A stretch of DNA of 64,000 nt from Lentibacillus amyloliquefaciens (GTDB lineage: Bacteria; Bacillota; Bacilli; Bacillales; Amphibacillaceae). The notes below the pieces were generated by a model. The model saw only the letters and a list, made by a program, of their open reading frames with translations, made no database searches and was not told where the DNA came from. A program made the translations under genes and the position numbers. This document shows positions 1-7,998 of this stretch, in pieces. The stretch covers positions 2,852,001 to 2,916,000 of the forward strand of contig NZ_CP013862.1 of the NCBI RefSeq assembly GCF_001307805.1, in the 5' to 3' direction. Every line of letters starts with the position of its first letter. Positions within the stretch are counted from its first letter, which is position 1.

Positions 1-1
1 A

Positions 2-286
2 TATGATAAAAATGCGCAATTCACAGATATACGTTCAGGAATGCCATACTTTGAAGGAGATGCCTTTGAGGAAAATCTGGCAAAGGTGGATAAACTGCGA
101 CAAATCGCTGATGCAAAAGGTGCAGAAGTCGCACATGTCGTGCTTGCCTGGTACCTGAGGCGAGATGCGATCGATGCTATCATCCCTGGTGCCAAGCGGG
201 CTGAGCAGGTGCTCAATAATCAGAAGACATTGGATGTTCAGTTGACAGATAATGAAATCCATGAAATTGACCGGATTTTTCAATAA
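2..286 (+). CDS. Aldo/keto reductase, C-terminal part (cut by window start)
   Basis: The reading frame is open from the window edge to a TAA and gives about 94 residues. The segment AEVAHVVLAWYLRRDAIDAI followed by IPGAKRAEQVLNNQ is typical of the last helices of the aldo/keto reductase TIM barrel, where the IPG(A/S)K(R)xEQ stretch contacts the 2'-phosphate side of NADPH. Family members are cytosolic NADPH-dependent carbonyl reductases; the substrate cannot be told from this part. The active-site Asp/Tyr/Lys/His region lies outside the window. A terminator hairpin follows about 10 nt after the stop, so this is the last gene of its unit. Confidence 0.85.
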   Translation, partial: YDKNAQFTDIRSGMPYFEGDAFEENLAKVDKLRQIADAKGAEVAHVVLAWYLRRDAIDAIIPGAKRAEQVLNNQKTLDVQLTDNEIHEIDRIFQ

Positions 287-295
287 GAAAGTGAG

Positions 296-335
296 AAACG
301 TACAGGCGCTGTGTCTACAGTCCTGTACGTTTTTG
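296..335 (+). terminator. Rho-independent terminator after the aldo/keto reductase
   Basis: The arms AAACGTACAGG and CCTGTACGTTTT form a stem of about 10 bp followed by T's. Confidence 0.85.
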
Positions 336-426
336 TTATGCTTTATGCCTCTTTTTGTTTCTTCTGCAACAATCTTTCCGTATAAGTTCAGTTTTTCACG
401 ACCTTTATCGACTATTTAATTGGCCT

Positions 427-465
427 AAACGCTTCATTGTCAGCTGCACCAATAATGAAGCGTTT
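427..465. other. Perfect 12-bp inverted repeat in the 390-bp leader of the NCS1 permease
   Basis: AAACGCTTCATT (427-438) is mirrored by AATGAAGCGTTT (454-465) with a 15-nt loop. No clear U-tract follows on the plus strand. It may be a terminator-like or operator element. A second, shorter pair ACTCGG/CCGAGT occurs at 558-586. I see no purine riboswitch core. The rest of 336-676 shows no gene. Confidence 0.4.
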
Positions 466-676
466 ACATAAATGTGATGGGCATATCACTACGATAAAAG
501 CAGTTATACATAGATAAAAGACGTTTTTCACATTATTACCACAATATATGTAAGAATACTCGGTTTGATACCTTATGACCCCGAGTGTTAGGTTTAATAA
601 CATTGCGGCAAAATTGTGTTTCCCATTTTGAACAGGAAAAGAATGTGAAATTCTTAACAAGAATAGGAGTGATACA

Positions 677-2074
677 ATGGAATCTGTTCCAACTAAACAA
701 CAAACCAGTGAAGAAATGGATAGTGATTATTCCCTGGACCGGGTTCCCCGTGAAAAAAGGAACATGGGTTGGTTAAGCATTACAAATATTACGTTTGGTA
801 TTGCAACGGCGATTTTTTATTTTCAAATGGGGAGTGTGATGGCCCTTCAATTTGGGGCAATTAATGCTATCATATCAGCTATATACGCTATTGTTGTCGC
901 AGGTATTCTGGGAACATTTATTGCATACTTATCCGCTAAGTCTGGAATGAACGTTAACCTGTTGTCCCGCGGCGGCGGATTTGGATATGTGGGCGCTTCG
1001 TTAACATCTTTTATTTACGCCACGAATTTTATTATGTATTGTGCACTGGAGGGTTTAATCCTCGTAGCTGCCGTTCACAATTTTTTCCCTATCATTCCGG
1101 AGTGGCTATTAATTGTTGTCTTTGGGTCAATCGTCATTCCATTAAATTGGTTTGGCATTAAACAATTGGATAAATTGCAGAAATGGTCACTGCCGCTCTT
1201 CTTCGTATTTCTAATTGCAGCAATTATTATGGCTGCACTCACACCTTCCACCTATGATGGTGCCTTTTGGAACTATATGCCGGAGGGAGTTCAGGTTGGC
1301 GGAACGGCGTTGCTGCTTTGTATTGGAATGCAGCACGGAATCATGGGGCTGACACCATTGCTTGCCTCAGATTATGCCCGTTTTCTAAAACCAAAAGATA
1401 CAAAAGTAGGGATATTCGCTATTGGCTTTATTCCTCAGATTTTCTGCTTTGGTGTCATGGGCGGTCTTGGTATTTTGTTTGGCGTTCGTCTTGGAGAGCC
1501 AAATCCAGGCGTATATATTGTACTTCTCCTTGGTATCTGGGGTGCATTATTTACAATGCTGACACAAATAAGAATTAATATTACCAATATATACAGCGGT
1601 TCCCTGTCTCTGTCCTCTTTCTTTGAAAATATTTTTAAATTTACACCGGGCAGACGTTTTTGGGTTGTGGTAACAGGAATAACCGCTATGGTTTTAATGC
1701 TTGCAGGCATCGTCAATCATCTGGATACGGTTATGACTTTCCAGGGGGTTTTTCTGATGACCTGGGCATCTATATTGGTGGCTGATGCCGTTATTGTTAA
1801 AAAAATATTAAAACTTGGTCCGGGTTACTATGAAGCACGCCAGGAGAATTTGTATAAATGGAACCCGGTGGGCGTTGTATCCTTAATAGTGGCGAGTGCT
1901 TTGGGAACGGCGGCCGCATTAGGTTTCATGGGATCATTCCTGCAAAGTACCGCTGCATTTTTCGCAGCACTTCTGGCTGCTGTATTAACCGTAACATTGG
2001 CTATAGCCACTAAAGGACAATATTATATTAAAAACAAAAACAAAGATGTGGCAAAAGAAGATTATATTGCTTAA
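677..2074 (+). CDS. NCS1-family permease (purine/cytosine/allantoin-type)
   Basis: This 465-residue protein is a polytopic membrane carrier with about 12 hydrophobic segments. The N-terminal DYSLDRVPREKRNMGW lead-in, the helix with GGGFGYVGASLTSF, and SDYARFLKPKDTKVG near the middle match the nucleobase:cation symporter-1 family (CodB-like cytosine permeases). Known members import cytosine, purines or allantoin by cation symport. The substrate cannot be fixed because no catabolic gene is adjacent. The ATG follows AGGAGTG with good spacing. The gene stands alone between two terminators, after a leader of nearly 400 bp. Confidence 0.85.
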   Translation: MESVPTKQQTSEEMDSDYSLDRVPREKRNMGWLSITNITFGIATAIFYFQMGSVMALQFGAINAIISAIYAIVVAGILGTFIAYLSAKSGMNVNLLSRGGGFGYVGASLTSFIYATNFIMYCALEGLILVAAVHNFFPIIPEWLLIVVFGSIVIPLNWFGIKQLDKLQKWSLPLFFVFLIAAIIMAALTPSTYDGAFWNYMPEGVQVGGTALLLCIGMQHGIMGLTPLLASDYARFLKPKDTKVGIFAIGFIPQIFCFGVMGGLGILFGVRLGEPNPGVYIVLLLGIWGALFTMLTQIRINITNIYSGSLSLSSFFENIFKFTPGRRFWVVVTGITAMVLMLAGIVNHLDTVMTFQGVFLMTWASILVADAVIVKKILKLGPGYYEARQENLYKWNPVGVVSLIVASALGTAAALGFMGSFLQSTAAFFAALLAAVLTVTLAIATKGQYYIKNKNKDVAKEDYIA

Positions 2075-2080
2075 AGAGGC

Positions 2081-2135
2081 AAAGGGGGACGGCTGCCCAC
2101 TATGTGAATCGTGGTGAGCAGCTGTCCCTTTTTAT
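2081..2135 (+). terminator. Terminator after the NCS1 permease
   Basis: AAAGGGGGACGGCTGCCCAC pairs imperfectly with GTGGTGAGCAGCTGTCCCTT and is followed by TTTTATTT. Confidence 0.8.
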
Positions 2136-2220
2136 TTGTTTTACCGTTTTTCTGCGTTCCACTCATAATCATAGCTGCATCAGGCAAACTAAGGATATAT
2201 ATACTGAAGGAGTGATGAAG

Positions 2221-2433
2221 ATGGGTGAACAATCCCGCTTCCGTGGCGGTCAAAAGGCCCCGAATAATGGCGTGTATATCGAACAAGGTGAGACAGGGAG
2301 CAATGTGAATGACCCGAGACAGCTTGAAATGAACGCAGGTGACAAATTCCCTGAAAACGCCAATCCGGAACGTGTGTGGGTCAATAAGCGTGATCTGTCC
2401 AGGCCGGGTGTTCAGGGAAGAGCCAATGACTGA
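2221..2433 (+). CDS. yjzC: YjzC-like small protein
   Basis: A 70-residue hydrophilic protein. The core RFRGGQKAPNNGVYIEQGET and the later NAGDKFPENANPERVW are recognisable as the B. subtilis YjzC family, whose function is unknown. The frame is open further upstream, but the AAGGAG at 2207-2212 is correctly spaced (8 nt) only for the ATG at 2221; the ATG at 2215 is too close. It is monocistronic, with a terminator right behind it. Compared with YjzC there is an extra C-terminal tail of roughly 15 residues. Confidence 0.8.
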   Translation: MGEQSRFRGGQKAPNNGVYIEQGETGSNVNDPRQLEMNAGDKFPENANPERVWVNKRDLSRPGVQGRAND

Positions 2434-2467
2434 TGGCCGGTGAAAATTTACGCCATTAATACTTAAG

Positions 2468-2500
2468 AGAAGCTGCTGTTTTTGAACTGGCAGCTTTTTT
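2468..2500 (+). terminator. Terminator after yjzC
   Basis: AAGCTGC pairs with GCAGCTT and runs into six T's. Confidence 0.8.
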
Positions 2501-2630
2501 CATATGAATAGAGAAGATATTAGCGACTTACAAAAGAGAAAAACGTTATTTTCCGATTCTACATAATATCATATCGGAATAAGTTAAGGGTGGAGAATTT
2601 TTCAGTGTTAAAAAAGAATTGTACGAATGT

Positions 2631-2657
2631 TGAAACTTGATTGGTTTTGTTATCGTA
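2631..2657 (+). promoter_or_regulatory. Candidate sigma-W promoter of the flotillin gene
   Basis: TGAAAC at 2631-2636 and CGTA at 2654-2657 are separated by 17 nt, matching the ECF sigma-W pattern (TGAAAC, 16-17 nt, CGTA). It lies about 70 nt upstream of the flotillin start. In B. subtilis the flotillin gene yuaG is a SigW target, so context supports the call. Confidence 0.75.
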
Positions 2658-2724
2658 CTGTAATATAGATTCATATACATAGATTGTTGGTATGGATTCA
2701 TAATTTATAAGGGAGCGGATTTTT

Positions 2725-4209
2725 TTGTTTCAAGATGCATTATTTTTAATGATTCTCGCGATTATCGGGGTTGTTGCGATTATCGGTGGCGCAATTGCTT
2801 TTATTATTTTCAGGCTTCGCTACAAAACAGCAAGCTCGAATGAAGCACTCGTCGTTACCGGGCCGAAGCTTGGTGATCCGGAAAAAGAGCGGAATGTTTT
2901 TCAGGACGAGAATGGACGTTCGGTTAAAATTATTCGCGGCGGCGGGTATCGCCTGCGCATGTTTCAGACAGCTACACCCATTGATTTGACATCTTTCCAG
3001 CTGCAGGTTGATTCAGAGAAGGCATACACCAAGGAAGGCATCCCGGTGCGCGTTGTCAGCACGGCCGTCATCAGTATCGGCAGTGAACTGGCAATCATGG
3101 CCAATTTTGCTGAGAAATTTCTCGGTAAAGAACAGGATGAACGTGAATCCGAATTACGGGATGTCTTAAACGGTCATCTGCGTGCGATTATTGCATCGCT
3201 TTCCATTGAAAAGATTTATAACGATTTTAAAGAAGTCAATACACAGGTGAAGAGGATTGCTGAAGCGGATCTGAAAGGTATGGGTTTTGAAATCACATCG
3301 TTTGCTTTGAATGATGTGGAAGACGTGGATGTCGAAAACGGCTACATCGATGCCCTTGGACGTCCGCATATTGCCGAAGTACAGAAGATGGCGAATCAGG
3401 CCGAGTCTGATGCGGAAAAAGAAACACGGATTTATCAGGCACAAAATGATCAGGAAGCAAAAGATGAAGAAAACCGCCGTCTGACAGCGATTGCCCAATC
3501 CAAAAATGATAAAGATATTAAGGAAGCTGAGTTTGAAAAAGAAACCAATCGTGCAAGAGCAAATGCTGAACAGGCTGGCGAACTGGAACGGCAGCGCCTT
3601 GCCCAGCAGGTGAAGGATGAAGAATTGAAAGTCGAATATATCGAAAAACAGCGTGCAGTTGAACTGGAAGAAGAGGAAAATAAACGCCGCCGCTCAATCG
3701 CTGATGCGGAAGCTTATAAAACGACAAGAGCAGCTGAGGCAGATGCGGAGAAAGAGCGTATTAAAGGTGAATCAGAGGCAGAAGTTATCCGTCAGCGCGG
3801 TATTGCCGAAGCAGAATCCAAAGAACGCATGGCCCAGGCAATGGAGCAATACGGGGAAGCGGCGATTATGGAAATGCTTATCAATGTCCTGCCTGAGTAT
3901 GCTGAAAAAGTGTCCGCGCCGATTTCTCAGATTCAGGATATGAAAGTGATTGATATGGGCGGCAGTGACTCACAGGGCGGTACGTCAAAGGTAGCCAATA
4001 GTGTTACGTCGACAATGCTTGGAATTCAAGAATCATTAAAGGAAACAACCGGTATGGACCTGAAGGCGATGCTTGAGAGCTATGTGTCCCGCGGCAATGC
4101 TGATCACTTTGGCGCACAGAAGGAAAACTATTACCAGGAAGCATCAGCTGCCAAAGGATCGGATGAGGATGATAATGAGGCAGCAGATAGCGACCATAAT
4201 GAACAGTAG
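2725..4209 (+). CDS. floT: Flotillin (SPFH/PHB-domain membrane scaffold)
   Basis: This 494-residue protein starts with one membrane segment (about residues 7-28) and an SPFH domain to about residue 200. A long charged coiled coil rich in Ala/Glu/Arg follows to about residue 385, then the flotillin C-terminus with YGEAAIMEMLINVLPEYAEK. Flotillins organise membrane microdomains and respond to envelope stress. The start is TTG, after GGGAGCGG; no better codon is near. The gene has its own candidate SigW promoter and a terminator. The NfeD-family partner usually encoded next to it in B. subtilis (yuaF) is not present. The acidic, low-complexity tail after about residue 470 is probably disordered. 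Confidence 0.95.
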   Translation: MFQDALFLMILAIIGVVAIIGGAIAFIIFRLRYKTASSNEALVVTGPKLGDPEKERNVFQDENGRSVKIIRGGGYRLRMFQTATPIDLTSFQLQVDSEKAYTKEGIPVRVVSTAVISIGSELAIMANFAEKFLGKEQDERESELRDVLNGHLRAIIASLSIEKIYNDFKEVNTQVKRIAEADLKGMGFEITSFALNDVEDVDVENGYIDALGRPHIAEVQKMANQAESDAEKETRIYQAQNDQEAKDEENRRLTAIAQSKNDKDIKEAEFEKETNRARANAEQAGELERQRLAQQVKDEELKVEYIEKQRAVELEEEENKRRRSIADAEAYKTTRAAEADAEKERIKGESEAEVIRQRGIAEAESKERMAQAMEQYGEAAIMEMLINVLPEYAEKVSAPISQIQDMKVIDMGGSDSQGGTSKVANSVTSTMLGIQESLKETTGMDLKAMLESYVSRGNADHFGAQKENYYQEASAAKGSDEDDNEAADSDHNEQ

Positions 4210-4238
4210 AACGCATCATGGTTGAGTACATGGAGAAA

Positions 4239-4280
4239 CCGGGGCTTTCACTTAAAGAATGGTGAAAGCCCGAGTTTTTT
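4239..4280 (+). terminator. Terminator after flotillin
   Basis: CGGGGCTTTCAC pairs with GTGAAAGCCCG, followed by a T-run. Confidence 0.9.
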
Positions 4281-4506
4281 AAGAGGAATTGGCATGTTAG
4301 AAATTAGAGTGTTTATGTTAAATCGTTTGAAAAAAGGTGGATATTAAATGCCTGTTTGTCAAAATTGCGGTAAAGAATGGACTTGGAAACAAACGGTTAA
4401 AACACTATTTAAATTGAAATGCCCGCATTGTGGCGCTAATCAATATGAATCAGCATCATCACGGCGCCGGGGCAGTCTCGTTGGTTTGACTCCCTTGGTA
4501 CTGTTG

Positions 4507-5881
4507 GGGAGTGTAAACTAAACTGTGTAAGTGAGAGTGCGTACGGCTCTTACTTCGCAGTTTAGTTTTTTATTGGTAGAATAAAAACAAATGAGTGGGA
4601 GGTTGTTCTATTGGCGAAGTCGAAGCGTGATACAAAATCTGTTGAGCTTGCGAACCAAATACTAGAAAACTACCAACCAGAGACTGTAGAAGATATGCAA
4701 AATGCACTGAAGGATATATTTGGGCCAATGTTTGAATCGATGTTAAAAGGCGAAATGAACCATCACCTAGGTTATGAATCCAATAATAAAGCCGAAAAGG
4801 AAACAGAAAACAGAAGGAATGGATACGGCGATAAAACAGTAAAGACCAGTTCAGGTGAAGTCGCTATTCAGGTGCCTCGAGATCGTGATGGATCCTTTGA
4901 TCCAAAACTCATACCAAAGCGTCAAAAAGACGTTTCTGCGATTGAGAACAAGGTAATATCCATGTACGCACGAGGGATGTCACAACGCGATATTTCTTCA
5001 ACTGTTGAGGACATCTATGGATTTTCGGTTTCCCACGATATGATCTCTGATATTACGGATAGTGTCCTCCCTGAACTCGAGGAATGGCAGACAAGACCGC
5101 TGAGTAACTGTTATGCCTTTGTGTTTGTGGACTGCATGTATACAACGATTCGAAACCAGTATGAGACAAAGAAATATGCCGTTTATACGATTCTTGGCTA
5201 CACAATGGAAGGCACAAAGGACATTCTGGGATTATGGTTAAATGAGACAGAAAGTAAACATAAATGGATGCAAATCTTTGATGAAATCAAAGCGAGAGGC
5301 GTTGAAGACATTTTCTTTATCTCGATGGATGGTGTGAGCGGTTTAGAGGATGGTGCACGGTCTATCTTCCCTAATGTCATCGTACAACGTTGTATGGTTC
5401 ACTTAATTCGTAATTCTGTTAAATATATTCCGAGCAAGGATTATAAAGCATTCACCAAAGCATTAAGAAAAGTATATGCGGCACCAAGCCTTAAGGCTTG
5501 TCATAGTGCATTCGAATCCTTCAAACAACAATGGGCTGCCTATCCAGGAGCAATTGATGTTTGGATAAGAAACTTTCATCACGTTGAGCAGCTTTATGAC
5601 TACGGCAGTGCCATTCGTAAGGTGATGTACACGACCAACGCGGTAGAAAGCATCCATTCCAGCTTTAGAAAAGTGATCAAAAAAGGAGCATTTCCAAACG
5701 AAAATGCCCTTTTAAAAGTATTATATTTGCGAATCAAAGAGCTGGAAACCAAATGGGATGGTGGCCATATACAAAACTGGGCAATGGTAATGAATCAGCT
5801 CCTCGTACACGAGAGTCTTAAGGATAGGGTTTTAAAATATCTGGCGTGAATTATAATTTACACACTTTATTTGACAAACCC
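4507..5881 (+). mobile_element. IS256-family insertion sequence, complete
   Basis: The element is about 1375 bp and begins GGGAGTGTAAAC. Its right end, read in reverse complement, begins GGGTTTGTCAAAT. Over the inner 23 bp the two ends match at 17 positions and share GTGTAA. It is flanked by TACTGTTG (4499-4506) and TCCTGTTG (5882-5889), an 8-bp target duplication with one mismatch, in the 8-9 bp range known for IS256. It carries one intact transposase gene, so it may still be active. The left end also holds a hairpin around 4527-4557. Confidence 0.9.
4611..5849 (+). CDS. IS256/Mutator-family transposase
   Basis: This 412-residue DDE transposase is full length for the family. Typical stretches are MLKGEMNHHLGYE near the N-terminus, VSHDMISDITDSVLPELEEW, DCMYTTIR holding the first catalytic Asp, the second Asp in SMDGVSGLEDG, MVHLIRNSVKYI, and YTTNAVESIHSSFRKVIKKG holding the catalytic Glu. 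The start is TTG, 9 nt after GGGAGG. No frameshift or internal stop is present. Confidence 0.95.
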   Translation: MAKSKRDTKSVELANQILENYQPETVEDMQNALKDIFGPMFESMLKGEMNHHLGYESNNKAEKETENRRNGYGDKTVKTSSGEVAIQVPRDRDGSFDPKLIPKRQKDVSAIENKVISMYARGMSQRDISSTVEDIYGFSVSHDMISDITDSVLPELEEWQTRPLSNCYAFVFVDCMYTTIRNQYETKKYAVYTILGYTMEGTKDILGLWLNETESKHKWMQIFDEIKARGVEDIFFISMDGVSGLEDGARSIFPNVIVQRCMVHLIRNSVKYIPSKDYKAFTKALRKVYAAPSLKACHSAFESFKQQWAAYPGAIDVWIRNFHHVEQLYDYGSAIRKVMYTTNAVESIHSSFRKVIKKGAFPNENALLKVLYLRIKELETKWDGGHIQNWAMVMNQLLVHESLKDRVLKYLA

Positions 5882-6049
5882 TCCTGTTGCCTTTTGTCAC
5901 TTGGCTGGATTTGTCCATATTTATAGCTATAATCCTTGTCGTTGTGTTAACTTCTATCATGCTATGCTTTTATCCATTTGTTTTGCAATTATCAAATGAA
6001 CAGGAGCCTTACTGGTAGAACCCCACTTGGTGAAGGTGGTGTAATTCAA

Positions 6050-6316
6050 ATGAACGATAACGCACAAACAAACGGATCCTCAGTCATTTCGCTGACCCTG
6101 GGAGTTCTGTCCATTGTGATACCGTTTATAGGACTATTTCTTGGCATCATTGGTATTGTCATGTCACAGAGGGCAACAAAGGAAGTCAGTGAAGGACATG
6201 AACTGGGCCGCGGACTGGCCATTTCAGGACTCATTTGCAGTTTGGTCGGACTGGTGATCCAAGCCTTGATTATAATGGGGGTTATCATGTTTTTCATGTT
6301 TGTTAATGCTGTTTAG
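6050..6316 (+). CDS. DUF4190-type small membrane protein
   Basis: An 88-residue protein with two membrane segments separated by a polar loop: SLTLGVLSIVIPFIGLFLGI and then SGLICSLVGLVIQALIIMGV. The pattern of LGxxG before MSQRA and GRGLAISG fits the DUF4190 family, of unknown role. The open frame extends upstream, but AGGTGGTG at 6033-6040 sets the ATG at 6050. It sits 31 nt behind the IS-broken zinc-ribbon gene and was likely co-transcribed with it. Confidence 0.7.
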   Translation: MNDNAQTNGSSVISLTLGVLSIVIPFIGLFLGIIGIVMSQRATKEVSEGHELGRGLAISGLICSLVGLVIQALIIMGVIMFFMFVNAV

Positions 6317-6357
6317 GACGCAGGTGAATTTTACGGGAGAGGAGCTTTTCCTAAGAT

Positions 6358-6484
6358 TCGCGCAGTGCTCACATCGCGCGGAATAATGGTAAGGCCGCGC
6401 GAAATTTGGCGCCCATTGCGCGAACTCCACCATCACCGCGCGAAATCGAGCATGCACCGCGCGAAAACCCACCATCATCGCGCG
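6358..6484. repeat. Degenerate tandem array of CGCGCGAAA units, 21-nt period
   Basis: CGCGCG(A) cores occur at 6375, 6396, about 6417, 6437, 6458 and 6479, with spacing of 21 (once 20) nt; a partial core is at 6359. The DNA between the cores is not conserved, apart from repeated CACCATCA-like fragments. There is no coding frame through it. It fills most of the gap between two membrane-protein genes. Confidence 0.8.
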
Positions 6485-6587
6485 ATTATCAAGCAGTGGA
6501 CTTGCTTCTCAAATAGGATTCTCATCATTGTCAAATAGGCTTTTACGTTAAACTAACGGGGTTAATCAAGATTGAGAGGTGTCATTA

Positions 6588-6839
6588 ATGAAAAAATATA
6601 TTATTTTTGCGATCAGTTTTATACTGCTATTTGTGTTGTTCCAGATTTTATCCGGGTTGGTTCTAACATATGCATATACACCAGATATTGAAGAGGCATG
6701 GAAGATGAGCGCTGATGCCCCTCAAGAAACCATTATTAGAAGCAGCGGCAGCTCTTTTCTACTCACGTTATTGATTGCTTTTGCTGCTGCCACAATTACT
6801 TATTTCATTCCGAAGAAACTCTATTCATCGCTATATTAA
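6588..6839 (+). CDS. Small membrane protein of unknown family
   Basis: This 83-residue protein has one membrane segment near each end (FAISFILLFVLFQILSGL and FLLTLLIAFAAATITYF), with a polar segment of about 30 residues between them. AGAGGTG at 6574-6580 places the start at ATG 6588. I do not recognise the family. It is followed 17 nt later by a DUF3784 protein, so the two are likely one unit. Confidence 0.6.
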   Translation: MKKYIIFAISFILLFVLFQILSGLVLTYAYTPDIEEAWKMSADAPQETIIRSSGSSFLLTLLIAFAAATITYFIPKKLYSSLY

Positions 6840-6855
6840 AGGACTGTATGGTGTG

Positions 6856-7179
6856 ATGAAAATGATTGGTATTATTATCCTGTTATTTGTTGTGCTGGGA
6901 ATTATTCTATCAAATGGAAGAGGTTCCTTTTTGATTGCCGGCTTCAACACGAAATCGAAGGAAGAAAAAGAAAAATATGACACGATCGCCTTATGCAAGT
7001 TTATGGGAAAAGTGATGTTTGCTTTATCAGCCAGTATGGTTCTCTGGGTAATCAGTGAAGCATTGGAAATCACATGGCTTTTTACCGTTGGCCTTGTTTT
7101 GTTCATTGCCATTATGATATTTATGCTTATTTATATTAATACAGGCAACCGGTTTAGGAAATGGAAGAATAGAGTATGA
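6856..7179 (+). CDS. DUF3784-type membrane protein
   Basis: About 107 residues with three membrane segments. The loop SFLIAGFNTKSKEEKEKYD followed by CKFMGK is the signature of DUF3784 proteins, which have no known function. The start is uncertain: ATG 6856 or ATG 6862, neither with a strong ribosome binding site, so it may depend on translation of the gene just upstream. Confidence 0.65.
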   Translation: MKMIGIIILLFVVLGIILSNGRGSFLIAGFNTKSKEEKEKYDTIALCKFMGKVMFALSASMVLWVISEALEITWLFTVGLVLFIAIMIFMLIYINTGNRFRKWKNRV

Positions 7180-7281
7180 AAACAAATCATAAGGAGCGCT
7201 GCGAGCTGATGCACTTCTTAATGAATTAATGGATGGCCTAAAAGGGGAATATTGTCGGATTAACAAGGGTGGCGACTATTG

Positions 7282-7737
7282 ATGAGCAGACCAAAAATTA
7301 AAATTACAGACCATACGGAATTGCGGGATGAAGTCGAAAAAAACACGGAATTGATTAGTCATGCTGATTTGGCCGGGTGGGCGCTAAGTGTTGCGGGGCG
7401 TGTTCTGTCTTATGTTGAAATAGAGTTCCCGGACAACACAAAGATAAAGAATGGCTTTTACGTTAATAAACTATGGCAAAACGGAGAGGCTTCCGTCCAT
7501 CAAGTCAGGCAGGCCGGTTTCAAAGTACATGAAATTGCACGAGAATGTAAAAGTGAAACGGCAATAGCTGCGGCAAGAGCGGCTGGACAGGCTGTTGGTG
7601 TGGGGCATATGCGAGGTCACGCAATGGTCGCCGCTGATTATGCGATTAAAGCAGTAGGCCTTGACTCTTCAGATGACATGAACAGAATCACTGAAGAGAG
7701 ACAGTGGCAATTACATGAATTGAAAAAATACGTTTAA
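7282..7737 (+). CDS. Imm-5-like putative immunity protein
   Basis: A soluble, mostly helical protein of 151 residues. The stretch AAARAAGQAVGVGHMRGHAM followed by VAADYAIKAVG resembles the Imm-5 group of predicted immunity proteins found next to polymorphic toxins. AAGGGTGG at 7265-7272 fixes ATG 7282. No toxin gene is visible nearby, so it would be an orphan. In the gap before it, about 28 codons ending in TGA at 7279-7281 read like a short remnant (see rejected list). Function is inferred only from family resemblance. Confidence 0.55.
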   Translation: MSRPKIKITDHTELRDEVEKNTELISHADLAGWALSVAGRVLSYVEIEFPDNTKIKNGFYVNKLWQNGEASVHQVRQAGFKVHEIARECKSETAIAAARAAGQAVGVGHMRGHAMVAADYAIKAVGLDSSDDMNRITEERQWQLHELKKYV

Positions 7738-7791
7738 TCGGAGCGGTGTATTTTTGAGTTTAAAGGTAATCGGCAAGAAGAGGTGTTTTAA

Positions 7792-7956
7792 ATGAATAAC
7801 TGGTTATACGGATTATACGCACTTATATTAGGATTAGTTTCTATAGTAACTGGAGAAATCATAACGTTTGTTATGCTGGGTTTTATACTAATCAGCCTTC
7901 AAAATATTCACTCGACATTAAAAGAAATGCTGGCAGTTCAGAAAGAGAAGAATTAA
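7792..7956 (+). CDS. 54-residue single-pass membrane peptide
   Basis: A short reading frame with a good GAAGAGGTG site 6 nt upstream of its ATG. The protein begins MNNWLYGLYALILGL, has one or two hydrophobic segments and ends in a charged tail NIHSTLKEMLAVQKEKN. Family unknown. It lies in a run of small membrane-protein genes in the same direction. Confidence 0.55.
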   Translation: MNNWLYGLYALILGLVSIVTGEIITFVMLGFILISLQNIHSTLKEMLAVQKEKN

Positions 7957-7998
7957 TCCCGAATCCATTTTTTAACGTTAAAAGGGGCAGATAGTTAT

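Larger units (their letters stand above)
4348..6018 (+). pseudogene. TIGR04104-type zinc-ribbon membrane protein, split by an IS256 insertion
   Basis: The 5' part (4348-4506) encodes MPVCQNCGKEWTWKQ, then CPHCGANQYE and an RRR stretch; the 3' part (5890-6018) encodes two hydrophobic segments and ends NEQEPYW. Removing the IS and one copy of the 8-bp duplication joins the two in frame to a 95-residue protein with two CxxC knuckles and a membrane C-terminus. This matches the 'cxxc_20_cxxc' family, of unknown function. As it stands, the 5' half reads into the IS and stops within a few codons, so the gene is inactivated. The DUF4190 gene starts 31 nt downstream and was probably in the same operon, which the insertion may now affect. 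Confidence 0.85.

Noticed and set aside
336..676. Purine-type riboswitch in the NCS1 permease leader
   Set aside because: Two hairpins are present, but the conserved purine aptamer core could not be found.
7189..7281. Short frame ALRADALLNELMDGLKGEY, then CRINKGGDY and TGA, overlapping the Imm-5-like start
   Set aside because: No legal start codon with a ribosome binding site; kept only as a possible gene remnant.
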